Source of the DNA: Bacteroidetes bacterium UBA6661
Lineage (GTDB): Bacteria > Bacteroidota > Bacteroidia > AKYH767-A > OLB10
DNA length: 17,061 bases
NCBI GenBank assembly: GCA_002455375.1
Contig: DKKR01000059.1
Span: 39,003-56,063 of the forward strand
Direction: 5' to 3'
In this document: one piece after another, positions 1 through 6,732 of the stretch
Layout: each line of letters starts with the position of its first letter
How positions within the stretch are numbered: the first letter of the stretch is position 1
Notes under the pieces: generated by a model
What the model saw: the letters and a program-made list of their open reading frames with translations, nothing else
The model's database searches: none
Told to the model about the DNA's origin: nothing
Program-made: the position numbers and the translations under genes

Positions 1-538
1 TAGCATCGCTGCCACTTGTTTTTCTGGTAAGTTTTTGTTTCCGGCTTGCTGATATAAAATGATCAATTGATGGGCCGGCTTCAACAAACCATTTTTTACC
101 ATATCGGATAAGTATTGGTACAGAAATATGATGCAGAACATACTTTTCAGCATAATCCATTTTGTTGGTGATGTCAAGGGATGTGTTATCTGAGGAGTAG
201 GAGTAAACATGGTTGAATCCGCTTTTGGAATAAAACATTCCTATAGATACACTCAATTGTGATAATAACCCCTCCTGTCCGGCAACCATGCGTCCTTGTA
301 CACCAGCATCAAAAAATATTATCGGCTTCACCTTACCTGAAATATCGGCATCAGCATAATTGATTTCATGAAACGCTTTATGATCTTTAATAAATTTTCC
401 GCTGTTAAAGGAGGCTGACCCACCCATGAATACTTCGGCTTTTATTTCCGGATCAAAAGTTCCTAATGATGTTTGTGCCGTGGAGTGTTTGAGAATAAAC
501 AGGGTCATGGCTCCACAAAGAATAAGTTTTTGTTTCAT
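1..538 (-). CDS. Outer-membrane beta-barrel protein, PorT-like (partial, C-terminus beyond left edge)
   Basis: The open frame starts at the ATG at 538-536 and stays open to the window edge, giving 179 residues. The N-terminus is a signal peptide (MKQKLILCGAMTLF, then cleavage around STA/QTS). The body has alternating hydrophobic strands typical of an eight-stranded barrel. Around residues 143-166, 'HISVPILIRYG' followed by 'WFVEAGPSID' matches the usual Bacteroidota PorT/OmpW-like pattern, in which a strand ends in 'P.L.KY' and the next reads 'y.eaGp'. It is the last visible gene of the minus-strand cluster that begins at 2561, 32 bp after the small lipoprotein, and is probably co-transcribed. 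The family is structural or unknown in role, and no specific ligand or function can be read. The start is well supported because the signal peptide begins directly at this ATG. Confidence 0.8.
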   Translation of the reverse strand, partial: MKQKLILCGAMTLFILKHSTAQTSLGTFDPEIKAEVFMGGSASFNSGKFIKDHKAFHEINYADADISGKVKPIIFFDAGVQGRMVAGQEGLLSQLSVSIGMFYSKSGFNHVYSYSSDNTSLDITNKMDYAEKYVLHHISVPILIRYGKKWFVEAGPSIDHFISASRKQKLTRKTSGSDA

Positions 539-570
539 CGTTTGATTTTTTAATTGGTTATAATTTTGAT

Positions 571-867
571 TTATTTTATTGTAATTAGTTTTTCTAAACG
601 CAGTGATAATTCCTTGGATTTTTTAATTTGATTTGTTGTAAAGTTTGATTCTTGGTTTAAAAAAGAAGCATTAGAGTCTATCTTTATTATTTCCTGTTGT
701 ATTGTTATGTAATCATTAAATTTCAGATCCCCGTTTTGCTTTTTTTTCTCCCATTTTGACAGTAGGCTTTCCATTTGGCCGATTTTGGTATCTGTATTAT
801 CAGTCATGCACGAAACAGTGAATAGTATAAGTAATTTTGGTATTATGCTAAGCCAGTTTTTCATCAT
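571..867 (-). CDS. Small predicted lipoprotein, 98 aa, unknown function
   Basis: The N-terminus is a short basic and hydrophobic segment ending in a lipobox-like 'FTVSC', so Cys20 would be the lipidated residue after signal peptidase II cleavage. The mature part (about 78 residues) is charged, rich in Lys, Glu, Ser and Asn, and probably helical ('QMESLLSKWEKKKQNG' and 'KKSKELSLRLEKL'), with no domain I recognise. Two adjacent ATG codons (867 and 864) could both serve as start, with no practical difference. The gene lies 17 bp after the 200-residue lipoprotein gene and 32 bp before the barrel gene, inside the minus-strand cluster, so a shared envelope role is likely. Codon use and AT content resemble the neighbours. 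It is too long and too well placed, with a lipobox, to be a chance frame. Confidence 0.7.
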   Translation of the reverse strand: MMKNWLSIIPKLLILFTVSCMTDNTDTKIGQMESLLSKWEKKKQNGDLKFNDYITIQQEIIKIDSNASFLNQESNFTTNQIKKSKELSLRLEKLITIK

Positions 868-884
868 AATGTAGTAGCATAATA

Positions 885-1487
885 TTATTTAAAACCGGAG
901 CTGTATAAATTACCGAGCACATCTAATTCCTGTATCGAGCCGTTTATTTTGTAATTTTTATTTAGTTGATAACGGTGATTTTTCCAGGTGTAAACAGGGA
1001 AGCTAAAGCCGGGTCCACCAATTTGTATGGGCGGCATAGACGAAGTTTTGTCGTCAATAATTTGCGGTATGCCGGGTAATGACAATACATTACTGTATTG
1101 TTCACTTTCGTTTTTCATCAGCAGACTAAAACCCTGACCGGTATTACCATACAAATATGTGCTGTAAGTAATGACAAAGATGTCTTCACTTTGATCATGA
1201 TTGATATCAACCGGTACTATTTGCACCTCAACTTCCTCTCCTTCTGAATCAAACTTCTTTGTAGCAGGGCTATAGTGAAGGCCTGTCAGCTCGGCAATTT
1301 TGTTCTTTTCTTCTGATGATATTTTTGATTTTACGTTTAGGAATAACTGTTCTGCTGTACTGGAAGCTTTTACTTCGTCATCTACAGACTCAATTTTAAT
1401 GCTCCCTTGCCCACAACCAGTGAATATCAGACTTGCTACAAGAAAGGTTGTTATTGCGGCAGAGAAAGGGAATTTCGATTTATTCAT
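885..1487 (-). CDS. Predicted lipoprotein, 200 aa, with a Ca-binding-like DxNxD loop
   Basis: The signal sequence ends in a lipobox 'LIFTGC', placing the lipid anchor on Cys25, followed by Gly-Gln-Gly-Ser. Residues 28-65 form a polar linker. At 94-102 the sequence 'DINHDQSED' carries Asp94, Asn96, Asp98 and Asp102 spaced like a calcium-binding loop of the FG-GAP/VCBS or dockerin type, and it is followed by a beta strand ('IFVITYSTYLYG'), as in proteins that read 'D.N.DG..D.vv'. The rest appears beta-rich with aromatic residues ('YTWKNHRYQLN'). I do not recognise a named family. The gene begins 9 bp after the tandem-repeat protein and is followed 17 bp later by a second lipoprotein, so it is the second gene of the minus-strand envelope cluster. 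Calcium binding is inferred from spacing alone. Confidence 0.75.
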   Translation of the reverse strand: MNKSKFPFSAAITTFLVASLIFTGCGQGSIKIESVDDEVKASSTAEQLFLNVKSKISSEEKNKIAELTGLHYSPATKKFDSEGEEVEVQIVPVDINHDQSEDIFVITYSTYLYGNTGQGFSLLMKNESEQYSNVLSLPGIPQIIDDKTSSMPPIQIGGPGFSFPVYTWKNHRYQLNKNYKINGSIQELDVLGNLYSSGFK

Positions 1488-1496
1488 AGCAGGTAT

Positions 1497-2561
1497 TTAT
1501 TTGGTAACGGTGATATTATTGCGGAGTGAAAAATCATAAAGTTTTAATGACTTTTTCTGATCGCTGCTTTTGTTGTAATAAAAGGCATACTCTCCTGCAG
1601 GCACATCATTTTCAAAATAAACTTTATAAAGTCGTTCGGAAACTTTTACACTTTTATATTCAACAACACCTTTAGAGAAACCTTCCTCCTGAGAGAATGA
1701 TGACCTGCGTGCAATTTGTATCTGACGGCCACTTTTGGATGTAGTGGCTCTTACCAAAACAAATTCTTTCGGGCTTGCAACACCTTCATAGGTGCTTTCT
1801 TTTACTTCATTAATATCTTTTCCATCTATAGAAAGATAGAAGTAGAAAACAGGTCTTTGGTCGGTAATGGTTGTGCTGGAATGTTCTCCAGCCAAACCCA
1901 CTTTAGTACTGATGCCGGAAATTCCTCCGGAATAGTGATTGCCTAAGGATTCTCCAAAACCACCCTTCTTGGTCTGATTTGTGGTCGTGGGTTCAATCAT
2001 AATATAGTCTTGTTTAGGTGTAAACTGTTCGTAATATATTCCGGGTATGGACAACTTTGTAGGTGGAGGTAAATCTTGAGGATGTTCTTTAATATTTGCA
2101 GTAGTTACATTAGAGGCTGTATTTGATGGCGGATTCATCATAACCTTAACAATTTTATCAGAAACACCTGCATTTTTCAGTGCAATCAGTGCATCAGTAC
2201 TGGTGTTAAAATTATTTCTTGAAAGATTGATTTTTTTCAGAATGAGATCGGTGCTGACTTTTCCGCCATTCATTTTAATAACATCATCATTTGTAATAAC
2301 AGGCATGTTACGGCAAGCCAGCATCATTTCGTTTATTACATTTTCGGGCACCTTTGTGGCTTTTAAATCAATAATGCCATCTGTTGAAAGGTCAAAAGTG
2401 TTACCTGAACTTTTTATTTTGTTGATGATAATGTTGTTGTTCATTTTGGCATTAACCAACGAAACAATACTTTGGTTGCTGAGTGTTTCCTGAGCTTTGC
2501 ATTGCCATATTCCTGCAATAAGCATGACTACGATTAATAGTTGTGAAGTTAACTTTTTCAT
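1497..2561 (-). CDS. Secreted protein with two tandem N-terminal repeats and a beta-rich C-terminal domain
   Basis: A signal peptide (MKKLTSQLLIVVMLIAG, cleavage near 'CKAQ/E') exports this 354-residue protein. Two homologous repeats follow, at about 29-80 and 90-142. Each has a 'ii.ii.Ki..s...F..STD.li.Lk...v...vi..MM' pattern, and 'FDLSTDGIIDLK' in the first aligns with 'FNTSTDALIALK' in the second at an offset of 62. This helical repeat is familiar from exported proteins of Bacteroidota and Acidobacteria, often before a beta domain. A linker (143-170) leads to a beta-rich domain beginning 'SIPGIYYEQ' and ending 'VPAGEYAFYYN', then 'LYDFSL', a pattern shared by many exported bacterial proteins of unknown role. 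It is first in the minus-strand cluster, directly behind a Bacteroidota-type promoter. Function is unknown. Expected location is periplasm or outer-membrane surface. Confidence 0.8.
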   Translation of the reverse strand: MKKLTSQLLIVVMLIAGIWQCKAQETLSNQSIVSLVNAKMNNNIIINKIKSSGNTFDLSTDGIIDLKATKVPENVINEMMLACRNMPVITNDDVIKMNGGKVSTDLILKKINLSRNNFNTSTDALIALKNAGVSDKIVKVMMNPPSNTASNVTTANIKEHPQDLPPPTKLSIPGIYYEQFTPKQDYIMIEPTTTNQTKKGGFGESLGNHYSGGISGISTKVGLAGEHSSTTITDQRPVFYFYLSIDGKDINEVKESTYEGVASPKEFVLVRATTSKSGRQIQIARRSSFSQEEGFSKGVVEYKSVKVSERLYKVYFENDVPAGEYAFYYNKSSDQKKSLKLYDFSLRNNITVTK

Positions 2562-2582
2562 TTGATTTTTGATTATTTAGGT

Positions 2583-2613
2583 CAAATGTAGAGTGCAAGG
2601 TTATAGGCAGCAA
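2583..2613 (-). promoter_or_regulatory. Bacteroidota-type promoter for the envelope gene cluster
   Basis: Read on the minus strand, TACATTTG (plus 2590-2583) matches the -7 consensus TAnnTTTG exactly. A TTG (plus 2613-2611) lies 20 bp further upstream, within the spacing known for Bacteroides and Flavobacterium sigma-ABfr promoters. Transcription would start roughly 15-20 nt before the ATG at 2561. No Shine-Dalgarno sequence is seen, as is normal in this phylum. Confidence 0.6.
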
Positions 2614-2626
2614 GCTACATCTAGCT
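2613..2626. repeat. Short inverted repeat in the divergent control region
   Basis: AGCTA-CATC-TAGCT is a perfect 5-bp inverted repeat with a 4-bp centre. Its left end touches the -33 TTG of the minus-strand promoter, and it lies about 30 bp upstream of the -33 element of the plus-strand promoter. That position would suit an operator acting on one or both promoters. Five-base arms in AT-rich DNA can arise by chance, and LytTR regulators more often use direct repeats, so the call is tentative. Confidence 0.3.
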
Positions 2627-2655
2627 GTTGATTATTTTTAATGAGTCAATGTAGG

Positions 2656-2687
2656 TTTTGGCCGATTATCTGCATTTCTTATATTTG
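2656..2687 (+). promoter_or_regulatory. Bacteroidota-type promoter for the TPR kinase / LytTR regulator pair
   Basis: TTTTG (2656-2660) is followed after 19 bp by TATATTTG (2680-2687), an exact TAnnTTTG match with standard spacing. The predicted transcription start is about 2692-2696, leaving a leader of roughly 10-14 nt before the ATG at 2706. Because the promoter overlaps the upstream in-frame TTG at 2658, it argues that translation starts at 2706 and not at 2658. Confidence 0.65.
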
Positions 2688-2705
2688 AAGCCCAACCTGA
2701 CTAAA

Positions 2706-4784
2706 ATGAGAGGTCTGAAATTTATTGTCTTCTTTTTCCTTTTGAATCTTTATAATGCCAATTCTGAGGTTTTGGATTCATTGCAATTGAAAGCTGACGG
2801 CTATCGGATTAGTGATACCATTAGAGCGGGAGTGCTGAATAGCCTTGCTGTTGAGCTCTCGTCATCAGATTATGAAAAAGGATTGAAGTATGCAGATAGT
2901 GCTATTGTGCTGAGTACAGCAATAAAAGCAGATAAGAAGCTTGCTACAGCCTATTTTGCCAAAGCACGAAACCTGTCAAGCGGAGGAGATGATTCTCTGG
3001 CAATCATTAATTATCAAAAAGCATATTTATTATATCTGAAAACAGGAAATTTTACGGCCTGTGCTACTTCACTTCAGAATATGGGAATATCTTACTATAA
3101 TTTATCAGACTACTCTTTGGCAGCAGAGAGACACAGTGCAGCATTGGAGATTTTTAAAAAGGTCAGAAATGACAGAGGTACAGCAGCTGCATTAAATAGT
3201 TTGGGTATCATAGCTATGGAAGTGGCAGACTACACCAAAGCCATGGATCTTTATTTTGAAAGTCTGAAACTGGCTAAAAAAATTGAAGACTCCACCTTGC
3301 TGGCCAATTCATATTCCAATATAGGTATTGTATATAAAAATCTTGGTGATCTAAATAAAGCACTAGTCTATCAAAACATAGCATTGCAATTAAATATAAA
3401 AAGACAAATGGCTTATGAAACTGCAAAATGCTATAATAACATTGCAATTGTTTATAGTGTGATGGAACAATCCGATAAAGCTATTGAGAGTTACAATAAG
3501 GCACTGGCGATTAATGAAAAACTCAAATATAGTTTTGGCATAGCCAGCAATTATTTAAATTTAGGAATCGAATTGCTTGCCACAAACAAAATTTTGGAGG
3601 CTTATGGTTCAATGAAAAAAGCAGAAAGTCTGTTTAAAAAAATTGGCGATCGTAACTCAGAAGCAGTAGCCATAAAAGTTCAATCGTCACTGTTAATGAA
3701 TGCACCGGATAGCATATTGAGATTTTTAAAGATACCCGTTTCGCAAAGAAATACTCAGTGTTTGTCAATGCATCAAAAGGCACTGGAAGTCTTTAGGGAA
3801 ACCGAAGATATTTCCAATGTTGCAGACGTAGAAAGTGAAATGAGTACTCTTTATGAGAGAATGGGAGATTTGAAAAATTCATTACATTATTTTAAAGAAT
3901 ATTCTTTGCACAAAGACAGCATGGCTGTTGAAGACAAAAAGAGTGAAATTGAACGAAGCGAGTTAAAGTTTCAATTTGAGGCAAAGGAGCAGCAGTTAAA
4001 ACTAGAGAATGCTCAAAGAAGTACAGCTTTGAAAGAAGCCGAAATGAAACGAAAATACTATATGGCGGGTAGTGTGTGCTTGCTGCTGCTTTCGGGAGGA
4101 GCTTTTGTAGCCTATAAGCAGCGTAAAGATGTGTTGGTTAAGAAGAAAGAAGTTGAGTTAAATGCAGCAGTAAAAGAATCAGAGTTTAAAGCATTGCGCT
4201 TGCAAATGAACCCTCACTTTATGTTCAATTCTTTAAATTCGATTGCAGATTTTATTGATAAGAACAAATCTCAAACAGCTTCAGATTTTGCTGTAAAATT
4301 CAGCAAATTGATGAGGATGATTTTAGAATATTCAGAGCAGCAGGAGATAACCTTGAAAGAGGAGATAGATTTGCTGGAACTTTATTTAAAGTTAGAGTCA
4401 ATACGACTAAGTCCCAAATTAAATTATCATATTGACATAGACAAAGAAGCCGATGCAGATAACATTTTGATACTGCCCATGCTCATACAACCGTTTGTTG
4501 AGAACAGCATCATTCACGGCATTACACCATTAAACAATTCCGGAAATATTAAGATCAGCTTTTTAATACAACAAAATGAGTTGGAGATAATAATTGATGA
4601 TGATGGAGTGGGAATGCATGCTACAAAGACTACGAATGAAAGAAAATCGATGGCGATGAAAATTACCAGCGAAAGAATTGCTTTGTATAATGAAAAGTAT
4701 CATGCCAATGCATCTCTTCAGTTGATTGCCCTGAACCCCGGAACCAGAGTTCAGCTTAGGATGCCATTAAAATACAGATATTAA
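2706..4784 (+). CDS. TPR-containing sensor histidine kinase of the LytS/YehU type
   Basis: This membrane kinase is probably 692 residues. From the ATG at 2706, an N-terminal signal peptide (MRGLKFIVFFFLLNLYNANS) leads to about seven TPR-like repeats in the periplasm (about residues 40-405; for example 'GTAAALNSLGIIAMEVADYT' and 'ANSYSNIGIVYKNLGDLN'). A charged coiled coil (about 410-450), one membrane segment (about 451-471, 'AGSVCLLLLSGGAFVAY') and a cytoplasmic His_kinase domain follow. The phospho-acceptor is His504 in 'QMNPHFMFNSLNSI'. The ATP-binding N box is 'QPFVENSIIHG' (Asn600) and the G box is 'DDDGVGM' (631-637). An in-frame TTG at 2658 would add 16 residues that hide the signal peptide and overlap the promoter, so it is rejected. 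The partner regulator begins 15 bp after the stop. The signal sensed is not visible. Confidence 0.92.
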   Translation: MRGLKFIVFFFLLNLYNANSEVLDSLQLKADGYRISDTIRAGVLNSLAVELSSSDYEKGLKYADSAIVLSTAIKADKKLATAYFAKARNLSSGGDDSLAIINYQKAYLLYLKTGNFTACATSLQNMGISYYNLSDYSLAAERHSAALEIFKKVRNDRGTAAALNSLGIIAMEVADYTKAMDLYFESLKLAKKIEDSTLLANSYSNIGIVYKNLGDLNKALVYQNIALQLNIKRQMAYETAKCYNNIAIVYSVMEQSDKAIESYNKALAINEKLKYSFGIASNYLNLGIELLATNKILEAYGSMKKAESLFKKIGDRNSEAVAIKVQSSLLMNAPDSILRFLKIPVSQRNTQCLSMHQKALEVFRETEDISNVADVESEMSTLYERMGDLKNSLHYFKEYSLHKDSMAVEDKKSEIERSELKFQFEAKEQQLKLENAQRSTALKEAEMKRKYYMAGSVCLLLLSGGAFVAYKQRKDVLVKKKEVELNAAVKESEFKALRLQMNPHFMFNSLNSIADFIDKNKSQTASDFAVKFSKLMRMILEYSEQQEITLKEEIDLLELYLKLESIRLSPKLNYHIDIDKEADADNILILPMLIQPFVENSIIHGITPLNNSGNIKISFLIQQNELEIIIDDDGVGMHATKTTNERKSMAMKITSERIALYNEKYHANASLQLIALNPGTRVQLRMPLKYRY

Positions 4785-4799
4785 TTTATTTATAACGGA

Positions 4800-5543
4800 A
4801 TGTTGAAAGTAGTAATTGTTGACGATGAGCAGCATTGTATAGACAGACTAACAATGTTGTTGGAAAAAGCTAAAGATAGAAATATAAAACTGTCAGGAAC
4901 AGCTACCAGTGTTGATGAGGGGTTGAAGTGTATTGAGAAATATAATCCTGATTTGGTTTTTTTAGATGTTGAGATAGGAGGCAAAACAGGTTTTGATTTG
5001 TTGCGTTCCATCACTTCTCCAACTTTTAAAGTTATTTTTACAACAGCGCATGATCGCTATGCCATTCAGGCAATTAAATTTTGCGCACTCGATTACTTAT
5101 TAAAACCAATTGATGAAGATGATTTTAATCAAGCCATTTCAAAAGTTGATGCAATAGATAATGTTCCTGATATTTCAATGCAGATAACAGAACTGCTTAA
5201 AGGAATAGAAACGAAGCCCAAGAAAATTGGATTGCCAACACTAAACGGGATTGTTTTTGTAGCTGTTTCAGATATTATCCGATGCCAGGCAGATGGCAAT
5301 TATACAGAGTTCTATTTAAACAACAAGCAGAAATTGGTTGTTTCAAAAACACTAAAAGAGTTTGAGGGCTTTTTGACTCCGTATAATTTTTTCAGAGTGC
5401 ACAACTCCAATTTAGTGAATCTGGAATTTGTGAAAAGTTACAATAAAGGCAAAGGAGGATTTCTTATACTGGAAGATAACAGTACAGTAGAAGTTTCTTC
5501 GCGCAGAAAAGATGAATTGCTTAAAAAGTTAAGCCTGATATAA
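4800..5543 (+). CDS. LytTR-family response regulator (REC-LytTR)
   Basis: This 247-residue cytoplasmic regulator has a receiver domain (about 1-120) with the acidic pair Asp8/Asp9, phospho-acceptor Asp56 in 'LVFLDVEIGG', Thr81/Thr82 and the conserved Lys102 in 'DYLLKPID'. A LytTR DNA-binding domain (about 145-245) follows, with the typical 'ADGNYTEFYL', 'TLKEFEGFL', 'FFRVHNSNLVNL' and 'VEVSSRRKDELLKKL' segments. It is the standard partner of LytS-type kinases and sits 15 bp downstream of one, so phosphotransfer from His504 of that kinase is the expected input. LytTR proteins often bind near their own promoter or a neighbouring operon. The divergent envelope cluster is therefore a plausible target, which is an inference from layout. 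No Shine-Dalgarno sequence is seen before the ATG. The gene is complete, with no missing key residue. Confidence 0.93.
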   Translation: MLKVVIVDDEQHCIDRLTMLLEKAKDRNIKLSGTATSVDEGLKCIEKYNPDLVFLDVEIGGKTGFDLLRSITSPTFKVIFTTAHDRYAIQAIKFCALDYLLKPIDEDDFNQAISKVDAIDNVPDISMQITELLKGIETKPKKIGLPTLNGIVFVAVSDIIRCQADGNYTEFYLNNKQKLVVSKTLKEFEGFLTPYNFFRVHNSNLVNLEFVKSYNKGKGGFLILEDNSTVEVSSRRKDELLKKLSLI

Positions 5544-5566
5544 ATTTATAACCACTAAAAAGTTGT

Positions 5567-6721
5567 TTACAGAAAATTAATCCTGTTCATAAACACTTCT
5601 TTATAGCTCTTGCCAATTGGGATGGTTTTGTCATTGATAACAACTGCACCTTCATCCATGTGACTTATTTTATCCAAAGCAATAATGTAGGAGCGATGTA
5701 CACGCATAAACTTCTCTGGTGGCAATTTGGTTTCAATATCTTTCATTGTTGCATGAATCACAAACTGATCTTCTTTAGTCTGAATAATCACATAATTGTC
5801 CATTGCTTGCAGCCAGTATATGTTTTCGAGAAATACTTTTACGAGCATTGCACCTCTTTTTACAAAGAAGGAATTTTGGATTACCTGATTTTCGAGAGGA
5901 TTGGAAGGTGCTTCAACAGGCTTTTCTTCTGTAGGTTTTGTTACAGGTTGAACAACAGATTTCTCTGACTTTGAAGATCCAATGACAACGGCATAGCCGA
6001 GAAGCTGGTTTTTTTCATCACGAATAGGGGAGCATGTAAAGTCAGCTTTTATATTGCTGTAATCTCTAACAATAGTAATAGTACTTTGCTTTATACTCAA
6101 TATCTCGTCCTGCTTCATGAGCTTGCCCAAATTGTCGGCATTGACAATTTCATATTCATCGCCTTCAATTTTAATAAGCTTAAACAAACTCATTCCTTGC
6201 GCACTTTCATTGCCGAATCCGGTTATGTTTTCAGCTTTTGGATTTAAAAATGTTATCCGGAATTCTGTATCAGCAACTAAAATTGCTTCTTCTACATTGG
6301 CTAAGGCATTGGCAAATCTTCTTTCGTTTTCACGAACCTGCAAGTCTTTCTGAAATTTATACAATGCCATTTCAACGGTTGTCTGTAAGTCCGATTCGTT
6401 GAATGGTTTAACCAAATAGCCATAAGGCTCAGTAATCTTTGCTCTGTCAAGTGTGTTTTTGTCAACAAACGAAGTAAGAAAAATTACAGGAATATCATAC
6501 TTCTGTTTTATGTGTTCTGCAATGTGAATACCATCCTGATCGCCTTTTAGTTTTATATCAAGAAACACCAAGTCGGGCTCCAGTTCTTCAAGTCTTGCAT
6601 AGGCATTCTGAGCAGATGATGCCGTGGCAGGAACATCATATCCCAGACGAATTAATGTTTGCTGTATGTCTTTTGCAACGATACTCTCGTCTTCAACAAC
6701 TAAAATTCTTATTTTGTCCAT
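5567..6721 (-). CDS. Response regulator with REC, PAS and LytTR domains
   Basis: This 384-residue regulator has a receiver domain (1-122) with Glu10/Asp11/Glu12, phospho-acceptor Asp55 in 'LVFLDIKLKG', Thr83 and Lys105 in 'GYLVKPFNES'. A short helix leads into a PAS domain (about 134-250; 'AILVADTEFRITFLNPKAEN', then 'SPIRDEKNQLLGYAVVIG'). A Pro/Glu-rich linker (251-278) joins it to a LytTR DNA-binding domain (about 285-384; 'YWLQAMDNYVIIQT', 'KFMRVHRSYIIALDKI', 'IPIGKSYKEVF'). It begins 11 bp after the propeller sensor gene and is surely its operon partner. The receiver resembles those that serve HisKA_2 kinases ('VVEDESIVAKDIQ'). An internal PAS between REC and LytTR is less common than plain REC-LytTR and could add a second input or a dimer contact. 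It ends 23 bp from the convergent regulator at 5543. Confidence 0.92.
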   Translation of the reverse strand: MDKIRILVVEDESIVAKDIQQTLIRLGYDVPATASSAQNAYARLEELEPDLVFLDIKLKGDQDGIHIAEHIKQKYDIPVIFLTSFVDKNTLDRAKITEPYGYLVKPFNESDLQTTVEMALYKFQKDLQVRENERRFANALANVEEAILVADTEFRITFLNPKAENITGFGNESAQGMSLFKLIKIEGDEYEIVNADNLGKLMKQDEILSIKQSTITIVRDYSNIKADFTCSPIRDEKNQLLGYAVVIGSSKSEKSVVQPVTKPTEEKPVEAPSNPLENQVIQNSFFVKRGAMLVKVFLENIYWLQAMDNYVIIQTKEDQFVIHATMKDIETKLPPEKFMRVHRSYIIALDKISHMDEGAVVINDKTIPIGKSYKEVFMNRINFL

Positions 6722-6732
6722 ATTTGAAAAAT

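Noticed and set aside
2658..2705. In-frame TTG start that would extend the TPR kinase by 16 residues
   Set aside because: It would bury the signal peptide behind a polar stretch and it overlaps the -33 promoter element, so the message would begin downstream of it. ATG at 2706 fits both points.
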